64,000 bases of DNA from Microvirga sp. KLBC 81 (GCF_003075415.1 NZ_QDAH01000008.1:62001-126000); one strand, 5' to 3'; shown: positions 1-8,931, counted from the stretch's first letter. The notes: a model not told the origin generated them from the sequence alone. Translations and numbers: made by a program.

Positions 1-134
1 GCCACCTGGGCAGTGCTCGCCTGTGGGATCGATGCCCACTCTTCGCGCGTGTACGGATTGATGGCGGGGAAATACTCCTGGTTCTCGGTCCTCACCCGTT
101 CGTTGTTGATGAAGAGATCATAAGTCGTAGCCAT
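1..134 (-). CDS. Aldehyde dehydrogenase, N-terminal part (runs off the window)
   Basis: Only the first 44 codons are inside the window. From an ATG at 134 the leftward frame begins MATTYDLFINNERV and continues with INPYTREEWASIPQAS. This is the usual opening of an NAD(P)-dependent aldehyde dehydrogenase (PF00171): first strand, then the N-P-x-T segment. An AGGAAGG ribosome site lies upstream of the ATG. The catalytic Cys and Glu are outside the window, so substrate and activity cannot be judged. It follows a zinc alcohol dehydrogenase in the same direction, so it probably oxidises the aldehyde made by that enzyme. This would be the last visible gene of the leftward transcription unit that starts near 6400. 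Confidence 0.8.
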   Translation of the reverse strand, partial: MATTYDLFINNERVRTENQEYFPAINPYTREEWASIPQASTAQV

Positions 135-188
135 GGCCGTTGCCTTCCTGGGTCAAGATCTAAGCGTGGATGGAGCCTGATGACGTGT

Positions 189-1325
189 TCAGGCCGCGAT
201 TCTCGGCCGCAAGGTCTGACGAACGACCTTTCCGGCTGAGAGGAGATCGAATCCCTTGTTGAGGGTAGAAAAACTGACATCGCCGCTACGGAGTCGGTCG
301 ACGGGAAGGCGTCCCGCCAGATAAAGCTCCATGAACCGGGGGATATCGCGCTGCGGAACACAACTCCCCATGTAGCTGCCCTTGATGGTCCGCTCGTCAG
401 ACACCATCGGTGCATGCGCGTAGGCGACTGTCTTCGTCGGATTGGGCAGACCGGCGCTGATGGTCGTGCCGCCTCGGCCCGTGATGGCATAGGCGGTCTC
501 CATTGCCGGGATCGAGCCCGCCATTTCGAAGGCGAAATCGACGCCTCCGTCGGTTAGATTGCGCACCTCGTCCACCGTCCTGTCCGTGCCGGCGAGGACG
601 GCGTGAGTGGCGCCGAGCGATATGGCCAACTCCAGCTTCTCGGTGCTGAGGTCTACGGCAATGATCGGATAGGCTCCGGAGGCGACAAGGCCGATCAATG
701 CGTTCAAACCGACACCTCCGAGCCCCACCACCGCCGCGCTATCACCCGGACGGACCCTGCCCGTGTTCATCACGGCGCCGACGCCCGTCACTACGGCACA
801 ACCGAACAGGGCTGCCACTTCCAACGGAACGCCCTTGTCGATCTTGACAAGCGAATTTTCCGCGACGACTGCATATTCCGCGAAGGTCGATAGTCCAGAG
901 TAATGATGGATTTCGGCACCGTCGCACGAGATGCGCCGCGCCCCGGACTGGAGCGTTCCTTCCGCGCGCGCCTGCCAGGACCGTGTGCAGAGATTGGGGC
1001 GGCTGTTGGAGCAGTGGCGGCACTCGCCGCAACTGGCGACAAAGACAGCCACGACATGATCGCCAGGGCTGAACCGGCGCACACCTGCCCCGACTTCCCG
1101 CACGATGCCGGCCGCTTCGTGCCCCATCACAGTCGGAACCCTGCGCGGGCGCAGCCCCTCAATGGTCGACAGGTCGGAATGGCAGAGTCCGGCCGCCTCC
1201 ACCTCGATCAGAACTTCGCCCTCGCCGGGAGGATCGAGCTTGACCTCCTGGATGCGGAGTGGGAGCGATCTTTCATAGGGTTGCGGCAATCCTTGCTCGA
1301 AGAGAACAGCAGCTTTCATCAGCAT
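189..1325 (-). CDS. Zinc-dependent alcohol dehydrogenase (MDR superfamily, class III-like)
   Basis: A 378-residue medium-chain dehydrogenase/reductase. Catalytic zinc ligands are visible as Cys48 (GLCHSD), His69-Glu70 (MGHEAAG) and Cys176 (GCAVVTG). The structural zinc site is Cys99, 102, 105 and 113. The nucleotide-binding turn is GLGGVG at 201-206. Length and motifs fit NAD-linked alcohol dehydrogenases related to the glutathione-dependent class. It should oxidise an alcohol to an aldehyde; the substrate is unknown. The ATG at 1325 has AGGA about 10 nt upstream, and a second ATG lies two codons inside. It sits 30 bp after the metallo-hydrolase and 54 bp before an aldehyde dehydrogenase, giving an alcohol-aldehyde-acid series. 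Confidence 0.9.
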   Translation of the reverse strand: MLMKAAVLFEQGLPQPYERSLPLRIQEVKLDPPGEGEVLIEVEAAGLCHSDLSTIEGLRPRRVPTVMGHEAAGIVREVGAGVRRFSPGDHVVAVFVASCGECRHCSNSRPNLCTRSWQARAEGTLQSGARRISCDGAEIHHYSGLSTFAEYAVVAENSLVKIDKGVPLEVAALFGCAVVTGVGAVMNTGRVRPGDSAAVVGLGGVGLNALIGLVASGAYPIIAVDLSTEKLELAISLGATHAVLAGTDRTVDEVRNLTDGGVDFAFEMAGSIPAMETAYAITGRGGTTISAGLPNPTKTVAYAHAPMVSDERTIKGSYMGSCVPQRDIPRFMELYLAGRLPVDRLRSGDVSFSTLNKGFDLLSAGKVVRQTLRPRIAA

Positions 1326-1355
1326 GGTACTTGCATCCTGTTGATCTTACGGTGG

Positions 1356-2171
1356 TCAGGCGGCAGCGGGATCGACATCAAGACGCACGACATCTCCCTC
1401 GAGACTGCTGGACATCGCGGGATAGCGCTTGAGAACCAGCGGATCGTGTCCTGGAATGACATGATCTGGGCTATCGGCAAGCGAGAGGCACATCTGGTAG
1501 CCACGCACCGTGTCCTGGAAATTGTAGAGCACTGGGAAAGGGTTGTTCTGCTGGAAGTTGACGTAGAAATGCGAGGCATCGGACGCCAGCACGACCCAGC
1601 CGCGCCGGGTGTAGACACGCACCACTTGCATGCCGGCAGAATGACCCCCGACCTCATGAATGCTGACGCCTGGCGCGATCTCGCTCGACTTCTCATGGAA
1701 GGTGACGCTACCTTCGAACAAGCGCTTCACGACCGTGCAGACGTCGTCGACCAGGAAAAAGTTATTTAGCGCAGGTATGCCCATGTCCTGGCTAGTGACA
1801 TTGCGCATCTCGGCGACCTGCAGATGCACCTTGGCATTGACGAACTTGTCTATGTTGCCGGCATGGTCCCAGTGCATGTGAGTGATGACGACGTCCTCCA
1901 CGCCCGCAGGATCGATTCCGATTGCCTTCAAGCCGTCAGTGGGGCAGCGGATAAACTCATGCCCGCGCTGCTTGCATTTCCAATCGCGCGATCCGGTGTC
2001 GACGACAATGATCCGCTGCTTATTGCGGATCACCCACACGAAGAAATCCATTGGCATGAGAGCATCATGCGCATCCTTGCCATGGCAGAACAGGCAGTTG
2101 TGGAACCGCATCCGATAGGGGCTCGTGGCGTAGCGTATCGCATAGATTTCATAAGGCTCTGGCGTGCTCAT
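1356..2171 (-). CDS. Metallo-beta-lactamase-fold hydrolase, N-acyl-homoserine-lactonase-like
   Basis: A 271-residue protein with the zinc motif T-H-M-H-W-D-H-A-G at about 97-105 (His98, His100, Asp102, His103). Further ligand candidates follow in GGHSAGM, ASDASHF and VIPGHDP. This pattern matches the AHL-lactonase/AiiA-like subgroup, which hydrolyses lactones or other cyclic esters. The N-terminal half has a CLFCH motif that may be structural. AAGGAAG lies upstream of the ATG. It lies between the TRAP transporter and the alcohol dehydrogenase, so a catabolic lactonase or esterase role is more likely than quorum quenching. That is inference from neighbours. Confidence 0.82.
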   Translation of the reverse strand: MSTPEPYEIYAIRYATSPYRMRFHNCLFCHGKDAHDALMPMDFFVWVIRNKQRIIVVDTGSRDWKCKQRGHEFIRCPTDGLKAIGIDPAGVEDVVITHMHWDHAGNIDKFVNAKVHLQVAEMRNVTSQDMGIPALNNFFLVDDVCTVVKRLFEGSVTFHEKSSEIAPGVSIHEVGGHSAGMQVVRVYTRRGWVVLASDASHFYVNFQQNNPFPVLYNFQDTVRGYQMCLSLADSPDHVIPGHDPLVLKRYPAMSSSLEGDVVRLDVDPAAA

Positions 2172-2254
2172 TGGCCCATCTTCCTTGTCTCGTTACTCTG
2201 CGGAAGTGATGTGCGCAGCCGGATCTGCGTCTTGTGAGCGGATCCGGCTGGTCA

Positions 2255-3565
2255 TCAGCGCATCATGACGGTCGGTAGCCATAGGGTGATCTCCGGGTAG
2301 GCCAGCAGGAGGCCTAGCGTGATCAGCTCCAGGAAAACGAATGGAATTGCGCCCGTATAGACCTGTCTCGTGGTCACCTTTCCTCGTCCTGCCCCGGCAA
2401 CCACGAAGAGGTTGAGCCCCACCGGCGGCGTAATGCAGGACAGCTCGATCAGTTTCACCATGATGATGGCGAACCAGATCGCGTCGTATCCGAGCCCGGT
2501 GACGATGGGATGCACCACCGGCACGGTCATGACCATCATGGAGATCGGGTCCATCAGCATGCCGAGCACGATGTAAAGCGCGACCAGAGCCATCAGCAGC
2601 ACCCAGGCCGGCAGCCCGAGGTCCTGGATCACGCCCAATGTGTCACCGATGAAACCGGTAACCAGCAGCAGCCGGGAAAAGGCAAGACCGCCGATCACGA
2701 TGAAGAACATCACCGCAGTGGTCGTGGCGGCCTCGGACATGCTGCTGGTGATCGTGTGTCGGCTCATGCGACCCGTCACCATGATGACGACGATGGCTCC
2801 GACTGCGCCGACCGCGCCAGCCGCCGAAGGAGACACCAGTCCGGAATAGATGCCGCCGACAACGATGAGTGCGATAAAGGCAATTGGCCAGACGGACTTC
2901 AGGCTTGCAATCCGCGTCTTGAGCGGAAAATGACGCTGTGTCGGCGGTGCCCAATCGGGCCAAATACGCACGAAGATAGCGATTCCCACGAGATAGACCA
3001 AGGCAGTGAGAATGCCTGGGACAATACCCGCGATCAGGATCTGTCCGATCGACTCGCTCGTGAGCACGCCGTAGAGCACCATGGTGATTGACGGCGGGAT
3101 CATGGCCGCGAAGGTGCCGGCGGCCGCGATGCAGCCAGCCGAGGCTGCCTTATCATAGCCAAGCTTGATCATCTCGGGTAAGGCGATGCGCGTGAACAGC
3201 GCCGCACCGACGATTGTGGAGCCATTGACGGCGCCGAATGCCGCCGAGGCGCAGGTGGTCGCCATGTAGAGACCGCCCCTCACTCGGGCAAGCCACATGT
3301 CGGCCGAGCGATAGACGTCAGCAACGATACCGGACGATCCGGCAATCACGCCCATGGCCACGAACATCGGGACGGCCGCGAAGGTGTAGGAACTGGCAGT
3401 GGCGAAAGGCAGTGTACGGAAGGTGGTGAGCGTGAAGCCAGAGCCGGCGGTGAGATACATCCCCACTGCGGATGCGGTGATCATCGCGACCGCGACAGGC
3501 AGTCCGATGGCGATCATCAGGAGCATTCCGACGATACACAGGCAGGCGATTGTAAAAGGATCCAT
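2255..3565 (-). CDS. TRAP transporter large permease (DctM family)
   Basis: A 436-residue inner-membrane protein with about a dozen hydrophobic segments, the ion-coupled translocation subunit of a TRAP transporter. DctM features are visible: an MDPFTIACL start, conserved glycine-rich helices and a GAFAAMIPPSI-like segment (here GTFAAMIPPSITM). The C-terminal part has PPVGLNLFV, typical of the family. The frame is open 65 codons further upstream, but the start at 3565 gives the usual DctM beginning and a 1-base ATGA-type junction with the small permease stop. With the two following genes it forms a complete high-affinity importer for an organic anion. Confidence 0.92.
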   Translation of the reverse strand: MDPFTIACLCIVGMLLMIAIGLPVAVAMITASAVGMYLTAGSGFTLTTFRTLPFATASSYTFAAVPMFVAMGVIAGSSGIVADVYRSADMWLARVRGGLYMATTCASAAFGAVNGSTIVGAALFTRIALPEMIKLGYDKAASAGCIAAAGTFAAMIPPSITMVLYGVLTSESIGQILIAGIVPGILTALVYLVGIAIFVRIWPDWAPPTQRHFPLKTRIASLKSVWPIAFIALIVVGGIYSGLVSPSAAGAVGAVGAIVVIMVTGRMSRHTITSSMSEAATTTAVMFFIVIGGLAFSRLLLVTGFIGDTLGVIQDLGLPAWVLLMALVALYIVLGMLMDPISMMVMTVPVVHPIVTGLGYDAIWFAIIMVKLIELSCITPPVGLNLFVVAGAGRGKVTTRQVYTGAIPFVFLELITLGLLLAYPEITLWLPTVMMR

Positions 3566-4179
3566 CAGTCTTGCTCCAGATGAACCGCTTCTGCGCTCGC
3601 AGCGCCGCGGTGCGACAGGGCATCTTTCGGCCAGAGGATCGTCCAAACGATCTGACGAGCGGTTTCGAGGACTGCGATGATCAAGCCAGCAGCCGACAGG
3701 AGCTTGGCGAGCCAAATGGGCACGGGCACGTAACCGGCGGATACCTCCGACGCCAACCATGCGGAGTGAGCACCATCGACGGCCTCAATCGCGAGCAACA
3801 GGAAAGACAAGAAGGTGAGTACGAGCGCGAAGAAGAAAGCGATGAGCTGCCACCGTGTGGAGAAACTATGAACGATGATGTCGACGACGACATGCTGGGC
3901 ATGTCGCTGCGCATGCGGCAGCGCGAGAAAGATGGTCGTTGCCAACAAGGACTCGGTCAGCTCGACCGCGCCCATCAGCGGACTGTTCATGACGGCGCGG
4001 CCGAAAGTGTCGACGGTGCCGATAATAATGATGAGCGCGACGCAGATGCTGGCGATCACCATGGCAATGAAGCACAATCCACCAGATACGTGGTCGATCA
4101 CGGCTGCTAGTCCCTGCGGCCTTGAAGCCGCAGGGACGATGTTGTGGTCAAGATGATGAGAGCCGGAGGCATTGCTCAC
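3565..4179 (-). CDS. TRAP transporter small permease (DctQ family)
   Basis: About 204 residues with four predicted membrane helices, typical of the DctQ subunit that bridges the binding protein and the large permease. I place the start at a GTG at 4179, because GTGA then overlaps the stop of the binding-protein gene by 4 bases, the usual translational coupling in TRAP operons. A longer open frame reaches 4251 but lies inside the upstream gene. The helix segment ending in IIIIGTVDTFGRAVM and the later W-x-x-x-A-x-P-H-A-like region (LALPHAQRHAQH) are family landmarks. The C-terminal tail is hydrophilic. Confidence 0.88.
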   Translation of the reverse strand: MSNASGSHHLDHNIVPAASRPQGLAAVIDHVSGGLCFIAMVIASICVALIIIIGTVDTFGRAVMNSPLMGAVELTESLLATTIFLALPHAQRHAQHVVVDIIVHSFSTRWQLIAFFFALVLTFLSFLLLAIEAVDGAHSAWLASEVSAGYVPVPIWLAKLLSAAGLIIAVLETARQIVWTILWPKDALSHRGAASAEAVHLEQD

Positions 4180-5216
4180 TTGGCAGCCTCCATGACCTTG
4201 CGAGTGTCGGCGACCACGCTCTTGGCCTGCTCGCAGAGATTCTTGCTGCACATCGTTTCTTCCCAGGTCTTGAGCATGTCCGGGAAGGTTGCGTTAAGTT
4301 TGTCCTGCTCTTCGAAATGGATGACCTTGGCGCCGGCCTTTTCGGCGTCGGCCAGATGCTTCTTCTCAGCCACTTCGAAGTTCTCCTTCTCCCAAGCAAC
4401 CGCAACGTCATAGGCCTCCTTGAAGATCTTCTTCAGGCTTTCCGGATAAGCCGCGAACTTTTCTGCATTGGCGAAGGACGAATAGGCGGCGATCGCACCG
4501 AAGTTGATGTCGCTCCAGTTCTTGGCGACCTCATAGAGCTTCAGGAAGCCCGAGTTTTCAATGGGATTGTAGCCACAGTCGAGACTGCCGCGCTGCAGGC
4601 CCTCGTAAATCTCGCCGAGCGGGACGTTGACCGGCACGGCGCCGATCTTCTGCATCACATAAGGAGGCCAGTCGCCGAAGGTGCGGATACGCTTGCCCTT
4701 CAGGTCCTCCATGGTCTTGATAGGCGTGGTGCACTGAAGCCTGTAGGGAGGAAGCCCGTGTATCAGGACGACCTTCAGCTTGTTCTTAGCCAGCTCGTCC
4801 TGGATCGCCTTGTTGTTCGCGATCTGATATTCCTGGATGTCCATCGCGAGCTTCGGATCCTGCCAAGTCATGGGCAAGCTGTTGATCAGGCCCATCATCG
4901 GCCACTGCGCTGGATAGTAGGTGGGCGGGAAACTGGCGAAATCGACCGCGCCGCTTGCGACAAGGTCCATCAATTCGCTTGGCCCGCCGAGAGCGCCGGA
5001 CCAGAAGAACTGGATCTTGACCTTGCCGTTCGTACGCTTCTCGATTTCTTTGGCGAAGAGCTGTTCAGCCTGCGCTGACCCCCATGCTGGCGGTGCGAAA
5101 TGCGCCCACCGCAGGTTCATCCTCTTGATATCGTCCTGCGCACTCGCGGTGCCAGAAAAGGCGACAGCGGTCATGGTCAGCGCGAATGCACCGGATACTA
5201 GTTTCGAAAGTTTCAT
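4176..5216 (-). CDS. TRAP transporter periplasmic substrate-binding protein (DctP family)
   Basis: 346 residues with a clear Sec signal peptide, probably cut after A-S-A-Q at about residue 26. The mature part starts with RMNLRWAHFAPPAWGSA. The DctP hallmark LKGKRIRTFGDWP is at about 170-185; its arginine normally pairs with the carboxylate of the ligand. The ligand is therefore probably an organic acid. The C-terminus contains a Cys pair (MCSKNLC). A strong AGGAGGAAC ribosome site precedes the ATG. It is the first gene of the dctP-Q-M trio, separated by 275 bp from the upstream alpha/beta hydrolase; I see no supportable gene in that gap. Confidence 0.92.
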   Translation of the reverse strand: MKLSKLVSGAFALTMTAVAFSGTASAQDDIKRMNLRWAHFAPPAWGSAQAEQLFAKEIEKRTNGKVKIQFFWSGALGGPSELMDLVASGAVDFASFPPTYYPAQWPMMGLINSLPMTWQDPKLAMDIQEYQIANNKAIQDELAKNKLKVVLIHGLPPYRLQCTTPIKTMEDLKGKRIRTFGDWPPYVMQKIGAVPVNVPLGEIYEGLQRGSLDCGYNPIENSGFLKLYEVAKNWSDINFGAIAAYSSFANAEKFAAYPESLKKIFKEAYDVAVAWEKENFEVAEKKHLADAEKAGAKVIHFEEQDKLNATFPDMLKTWEETMCSKNLCEQAKSVVADTRKVMEAAK

Positions 5217-5491
5217 TTCGTTCCTCCTGATCGTTATTTCGATGCCTGAAGCCGTCGCATATCTGCGTTGATGGCTGGCATCTCCAGCGTTCTGGCGCTT
5301 TTTTGATCTCGCTCTCTGGCGCCGGATGTCAGAGGAGCGAGTTCTCGATCAACCGCAGCCTGCTCCGAAGCGCAGCTGGGGCAGCCAATCAACGACAATC
5401 GCCGCTCGGAATCGTATCGTCGCATCGAAACGAGGCGCGAGAAACGCGCCGGCAAGATGCGCGGATGTCGCCATGTCCAGAGTGACGGCGT

Positions 5492-6382
5492 TCAATGTTG
5501 GACAGCTCCTTTGATCTGCGAGGGGCGATTGTCTGAAAGAAACGGGATAAGAATTTCTCCAAGCTCGCGGGCGCGTCCTTCAAGGGTGATGCCGTCACCA
5601 TCCTCGTGCTCAATCTCTGCCAACTCCGAATTTCGGATCAGGGCGCATACCGCACCGCCTTGCCTGCCGATGAGCGCATCCTCTTCAGGTGTGACGATTT
5701 CCAGGACGAGCGTCTCGACGGGGATTGCGCGGAAACCTGAAGCGAGGTCGTAATCGAGGTTGGCGGAATAGAGCTTCGCTGATCCGTCTGCTGCTTGAAG
5801 TGTGTCAAGCACCTGCGCGTAGGCAAGAGCCTCTGCATGAGACGTGGGATCGCTGAGAATCCCAGGCTGCCACCATACCGATGATATGGTGCGGTAGGTC
5901 AGAGCCCATTTCTCGAGCTTGAGAGCTCGTGCATCGCGCATCTCGGCGATCTGGCGATAGGGCCTTACAAACTTGTCAATGGCCTTGTTGCGGGCGACCT
6001 GATCCGGGATGATGCTGTGACTTTGCCCAGCCAGCACGAGGCGCTTGACTTTGTCCGGGTGGCGTCCGGCGAGGGCCGTCGCTATCTTGTTTCCCGAATG
6101 ATGTCCATAGACATGGGCTGCGCCTGCGCCGAGCGCAACGATGACCTCTGCGCAAAGATCAGCGAGGTCATCGATGGTGATGCCGTCCTCCGCGGGCGCG
6201 GAGTTTCCGAAGCCTGGAAGATCGATGGCAACGGCCCGGAAGCGATCGCTCAGCACGCCAACAAGATCCAGAAACATCCGCGATGAGCGGCCGGATTGAT
6301 GGATCAGCAGGACGATATCGCCATCTCCACCGGCAGTGTAGTGGATTTGGCCGAACCGCGTTGAAAGGTATCCCCGTTCCAA
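5492..6382 (-). CDS. Alpha/beta hydrolase with atypical nucleophile elbow
   Basis: About 296 residues with the alpha/beta-hydrolase fold: oxyanion segment LLIHQSG, then AIDLPGFGNS, then the nucleophile elbow VYGHHSGN, and a late E-D-A and H-E-D-G-D region. The elbow normally reads G-x-S-x-G. Here it reads G-H-H-S-G, so the residue at the nucleophile position is His. Related G-H-H-T-G proteins exist, and their catalysis is unclear. Two TTG starts are possible. The TTG at 6382 has GGAGG seven bases upstream and is preferred over the TTG at 6400. Its control region holds a GntR-type palindrome shared with the divergent dehydrogenase. It likely heads the leftward operon through the TRAP genes to the aldehyde dehydrogenase. 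Confidence 0.82.
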   Translation of the reverse strand: MERGYLSTRFGQIHYTAGGDGDIVLLIHQSGRSSRMFLDLVGVLSDRFRAVAIDLPGFGNSAPAEDGITIDDLADLCAEVIVALGAGAAHVYGHHSGNKIATALAGRHPDKVKRLVLAGQSHSIIPDQVARNKAIDKFVRPYRQIAEMRDARALKLEKWALTYRTISSVWWQPGILSDPTSHAEALAYAQVLDTLQAADGSAKLYSANLDYDLASGFRAIPVETLVLEIVTPEEDALIGRQGGAVCALIRNSELAEIEHEDGDGITLEGRARELGEILIPFLSDNRPSQIKGAVQH

Positions 6383-6406
6383 GACAGCGCCTCCAGTCAA
6401 CGTGAC

Positions 6407-6420
6407 AACTGTAGACAGTT
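6407..6420. promoter_or_regulatory. Predicted GntR operator, site 1
   Basis: The 14-mer AACTGTAGACAGTT is a near-perfect palindrome (arms AACTGT and ACAGTT). It lies between the divergent alpha/beta-hydrolase and Ldh-family genes. The reverse complement of exactly this 14-mer occurs at 24545-24558, and variants occur at 14853 and 23316. The local FCD-type GntR protein encoded at 23594 is the natural candidate to bind it. Confidence 0.65.
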
Positions 6421-6509
6421 AATCGATTTACAGTCAACATATGTTTTCGGAAAAGGGCTGGCACCGCTCTGTCGCCTCTTTGCCGCATCGAGCCGATCAA
6501 GGACATCCT

Positions 6510-7520
6510 ATGAAACTGACCGTTAGAGGGGCCTACGCTCTCGCTTTCCAGGCGATGAGGGCCGTGGGCCATTCGGAAGAAGACGCAGGAATCATTGCCG
6601 ATCATCTGATCGATTGTGAACTGCGGGGGATCGGGTATGGAGGGCTTGCCAGGGCGCTGTCGGTCGTCGAGCGTATCCGAAAACGTCCCGAGGGTCGCCG
6701 CCCAATTTCCGTCGTCAGGGAAACCCCCGTCTCGGTGCTCCTCGATGGTGGCGATCAGGCAGGTTATCTCGTTGGATACCGCGCAACAGTGATGGGGATC
6801 GAGAAGGCGAAGGCAAATGGCATTGCCGTCGCGGGAATGCACAACACGTGGTATACGGGGATGTTCGCCTATTACATGGAGATGGCGACAAAGGAGGGGC
6901 TGGTCGGCATGGCGGCTGGCGCCTCTGATTGGCGGGTCGCCCCTGCCGGCAGCAATCAGGCGCGGTTCGGCACGAACCCTATTGCCTTCGGATTTCCCTC
7001 GTCAGGAGACCCGATCATCATTGATGCGGGCCTCTCGTCTGTGATGATCAGCGAGGCGACGCTGGCGAAGCGTCTTGGGCAGGAATTGGCTGATGGTGTC
7101 GCCTATGATGCCGATGGGTTCCCCACGAAGGATCCTGCAAAAGGACTCGAAGGGGCGTTCACCGTGTGGGGAGGGCACAAGGGCTCTGCCTTAGCCACCG
7201 CCGTTCAGATGTTCGGACTCCTATGCGGCAGTGCTCTCAAACCGGATCCTCTCTCCGATTGCGCCCTGTTCCTCATGTTCATGAGGCCGGATCTCCTCAT
7301 TGAGGAAGACATTCTGCGCAGCCAGATTTCAGCCTATGCGGAAGCCGTTCGCTCCGCGCAGTCCATCGATGCACTTGATCCGCCGAGAATGCCCTTCGAC
7401 CGCTCCGCAGACGAGCGTCGCCGTCGTCTCGCTGAGGATTCCATAGACGTTTCCGATCACGTTGTTCAGAGCCTTGAGGCTATCGTCACGGAATCGGAGC
7501 GTATGGACGCCGCAATTTGA
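6510..7520 (+). CDS. Ldh-family (malate/L-sulfolactate-type) oxidoreductase, divergent
   Basis: 336 residues of the NAD(P)-dependent Ldh_2 family (malate, ureidoglycolate, sulfolactate and delta1-piperideine-2-carboxylate enzymes). The ATG at 6510 has AAGGA just upstream; an in-frame ATG at 6441 has none. Family features such as RFGTNPIAFGFPS and WGGHKGSALA are present. Two landmarks differ: the usual S/T-H-G after the R-G-x motif reads GIGYGG, so the catalytic histidine appears missing, and the usual H-F-G segment reads WYTGMFAYY. It may use another substrate or be catalytically altered. It is transcribed away from the alpha/beta-hydrolase, with the shared operator in between. The paralogue at 8932 keeps the canonical motifs. 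Confidence 0.85.
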   Translation: MKLTVRGAYALAFQAMRAVGHSEEDAGIIADHLIDCELRGIGYGGLARALSVVERIRKRPEGRRPISVVRETPVSVLLDGGDQAGYLVGYRATVMGIEKAKANGIAVAGMHNTWYTGMFAYYMEMATKEGLVGMAAGASDWRVAPAGSNQARFGTNPIAFGFPSSGDPIIIDAGLSSVMISEATLAKRLGQELADGVAYDADGFPTKDPAKGLEGAFTVWGGHKGSALATAVQMFGLLCGSALKPDPLSDCALFLMFMRPDLLIEEDILRSQISAYAEAVRSAQSIDALDPPRMPFDRSADERRRRLAEDSIDVSDHVVQSLEAIVTESERMDAAI

Positions 7521-7583
7521 AGCCTGTGGCTGCGTCTCCCTGATGACAAGGTCTAGGAAATCGAGGTTGACGGCGGCTACTAG

Positions 7584-7632
7584 AGCATCGGACGTGGAAG
7601 TGGATTTGCACTTTTAGGATTCATCCGATGCT
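7584..7632. repeat. Short intergenic palindromic element
   Basis: Perfect 9-bp inverted arms AGCATCGGA (7584-7592) and TCCGATGCT (7624-7632) enclose an imperfect inner inverted repeat around AAGTGGATTTGCACTTTT. The general layout (GCATCG ends, AAGTGGA core) resembles the larger dispersed repeats elsewhere in this window. It ends only a few bases before the GGGAGGAAGAG ribosome site of the next gene. Confidence 0.6.
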
Positions 7633-7647
7633 TTTGGGAGGAAGAGA

Positions 7648-8835
7648 ATGGATCGTGCAATCCGTTGTGTTCTCATGCGGGGTGGGACGAGCAAAGCCGT
7701 CATCCTCAAGGAGGCCGACCTGCCAGTGGATCCGGCCGAGAGAGACCGGACCATCCTGTCCATTTTCGGATCTCCGGACCGCCGTCAGATCAATGGGCTC
7801 GGCGGAGCCGATCCCTTGACGAGCAAGGTCGCGCTCATCGGTCCTCCACGGGCTGGCGTGCCCAGCGCTGCCGGCGCACATATCACCTACACATTCGGCC
7901 AGGTTGGAATCGCACATCCTGAAATCGATTGGCTCAGTCTTTGCGGCAACATATCGGCCGCGGTTGGCGCCTTTGCCATTTACGAGGGGTATGTCGAGCC
8001 GGCTTCACCGATCACGCAGGTCAGAGTCTACAATTCCAATCTCGACCGGATTCTCTCAATCGAGGTTCCGGTCAAGGACGGGCGCCCGATCGAGAAGGGT
8101 ACTTATATCGTGCCAGGGGTTCCGGGATCCGGCGCCAGGATCGTGGTCGATTTCGCCCAGACGGCAGGGGCCACGACAGGTGCATTGCTGCCGACCGGAA
8201 ACCCGATCGATTGCCTGGAGGTGGAAGGCTTCGGCAATCTTGCGGTCTCTCTCGTCGATATCGGCAACGCGCATGTCTTCGTGAGAGCGCGGGACCTCGG
8301 CCTCAAAGGCACTGAGACGGCGGCCGAGATCGATCGAGACACGGAGCTTGCAACGGTCCTTGAGCGAATCCGAGGCGCCGCCGCCGCCCGCATGGGCATG
8401 GTTTCGACTCCTCATCTGGCGCGCGAGGAGAGCCCGGCGACGCCTTTGCTCGCCATCATAAGCCCGCCGGCATATTATCGTGACGTAATAGGGGACAGGA
8501 ACATCTCCGCTGGCGATGTCGATCTTGTCTCCCGACTCATGTTCATGCAGCAGATGCACAAGACCTACGCGGCGACGAGTACGGCCTGCACTGGTGTGGC
8601 GAGCCAGATTCCGGGATCGATCGTCCATGAGGCGACCCGGCCGGAGGCCCGCACGGCACTGCGCAACAGGCGTGAGGTGAGGATCGGACATCCGGCCGGC
8701 GTCATCGAGACGGAGGTCGAACTGGAGTACGCCAACGACACCTATTCGGTGCAGCGTGCGACAGTTGGCCGGACAGCCCGGCGGATCATGGAAGGATACG
8801 TCTTCGTGCCGGAAGCTGACGGGCAACTGGCTTGA
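7648..8835 (+). CDS. PrpF-family isomerase (aconitate/methylaconitate-type), copy 1
   Basis: 395 residues of the PrpF family (diaminopimelate-epimerase fold), whose members move a double bond in 2-methylaconitate, 4-oxalomesaconate or methylitaconate. The N-terminus CVLMRGGTSKAV and the motif SLCGNISAAVGAFAI are conserved; the cysteine of C-G-N-x-(S/T) is a catalytic candidate. The central GLGGADPLTSKVA segment is also typical. The ATG at 7648 has a very strong GGGAGGAAGAG site. It follows the divergent Ldh-family gene in the same direction and converges on a second Ldh-family gene. Substrate cannot be assigned. A partner dehydratase (MmgE/PrpD) and lyase are encoded nearby. Confidence 0.88.
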   Translation: MDRAIRCVLMRGGTSKAVILKEADLPVDPAERDRTILSIFGSPDRRQINGLGGADPLTSKVALIGPPRAGVPSAAGAHITYTFGQVGIAHPEIDWLSLCGNISAAVGAFAIYEGYVEPASPITQVRVYNSNLDRILSIEVPVKDGRPIEKGTYIVPGVPGSGARIVVDFAQTAGATTGALLPTGNPIDCLEVEGFGNLAVSLVDIGNAHVFVRARDLGLKGTETAAEIDRDTELATVLERIRGAAAARMGMVSTPHLAREESPATPLLAIISPPAYYRDVIGDRNISAGDVDLVSRLMFMQQMHKTYAATSTACTGVASQIPGSIVHEATRPEARTALRNRREVRIGHPAGVIETEVELEYANDTYSVQRATVGRTARRIMEGYVFVPEADGQLA

Positions 8836-8931
8836 TCCGTTTAGGATTCGCGTCCAGAGGCTCAGTGCTCCCCCAATGATCCGTCCGGTTCCGCAGGAGA
8901 GGTGCTGAACCCGGTTTTCACGCCTATCATG

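Noticed and set aside
5217..5491. Possible small gene between the TRAP binding protein and the alpha/beta hydrolase
   Set aside because: Short frames exist on both strands but none has a ribosome site or recognisable sequence.
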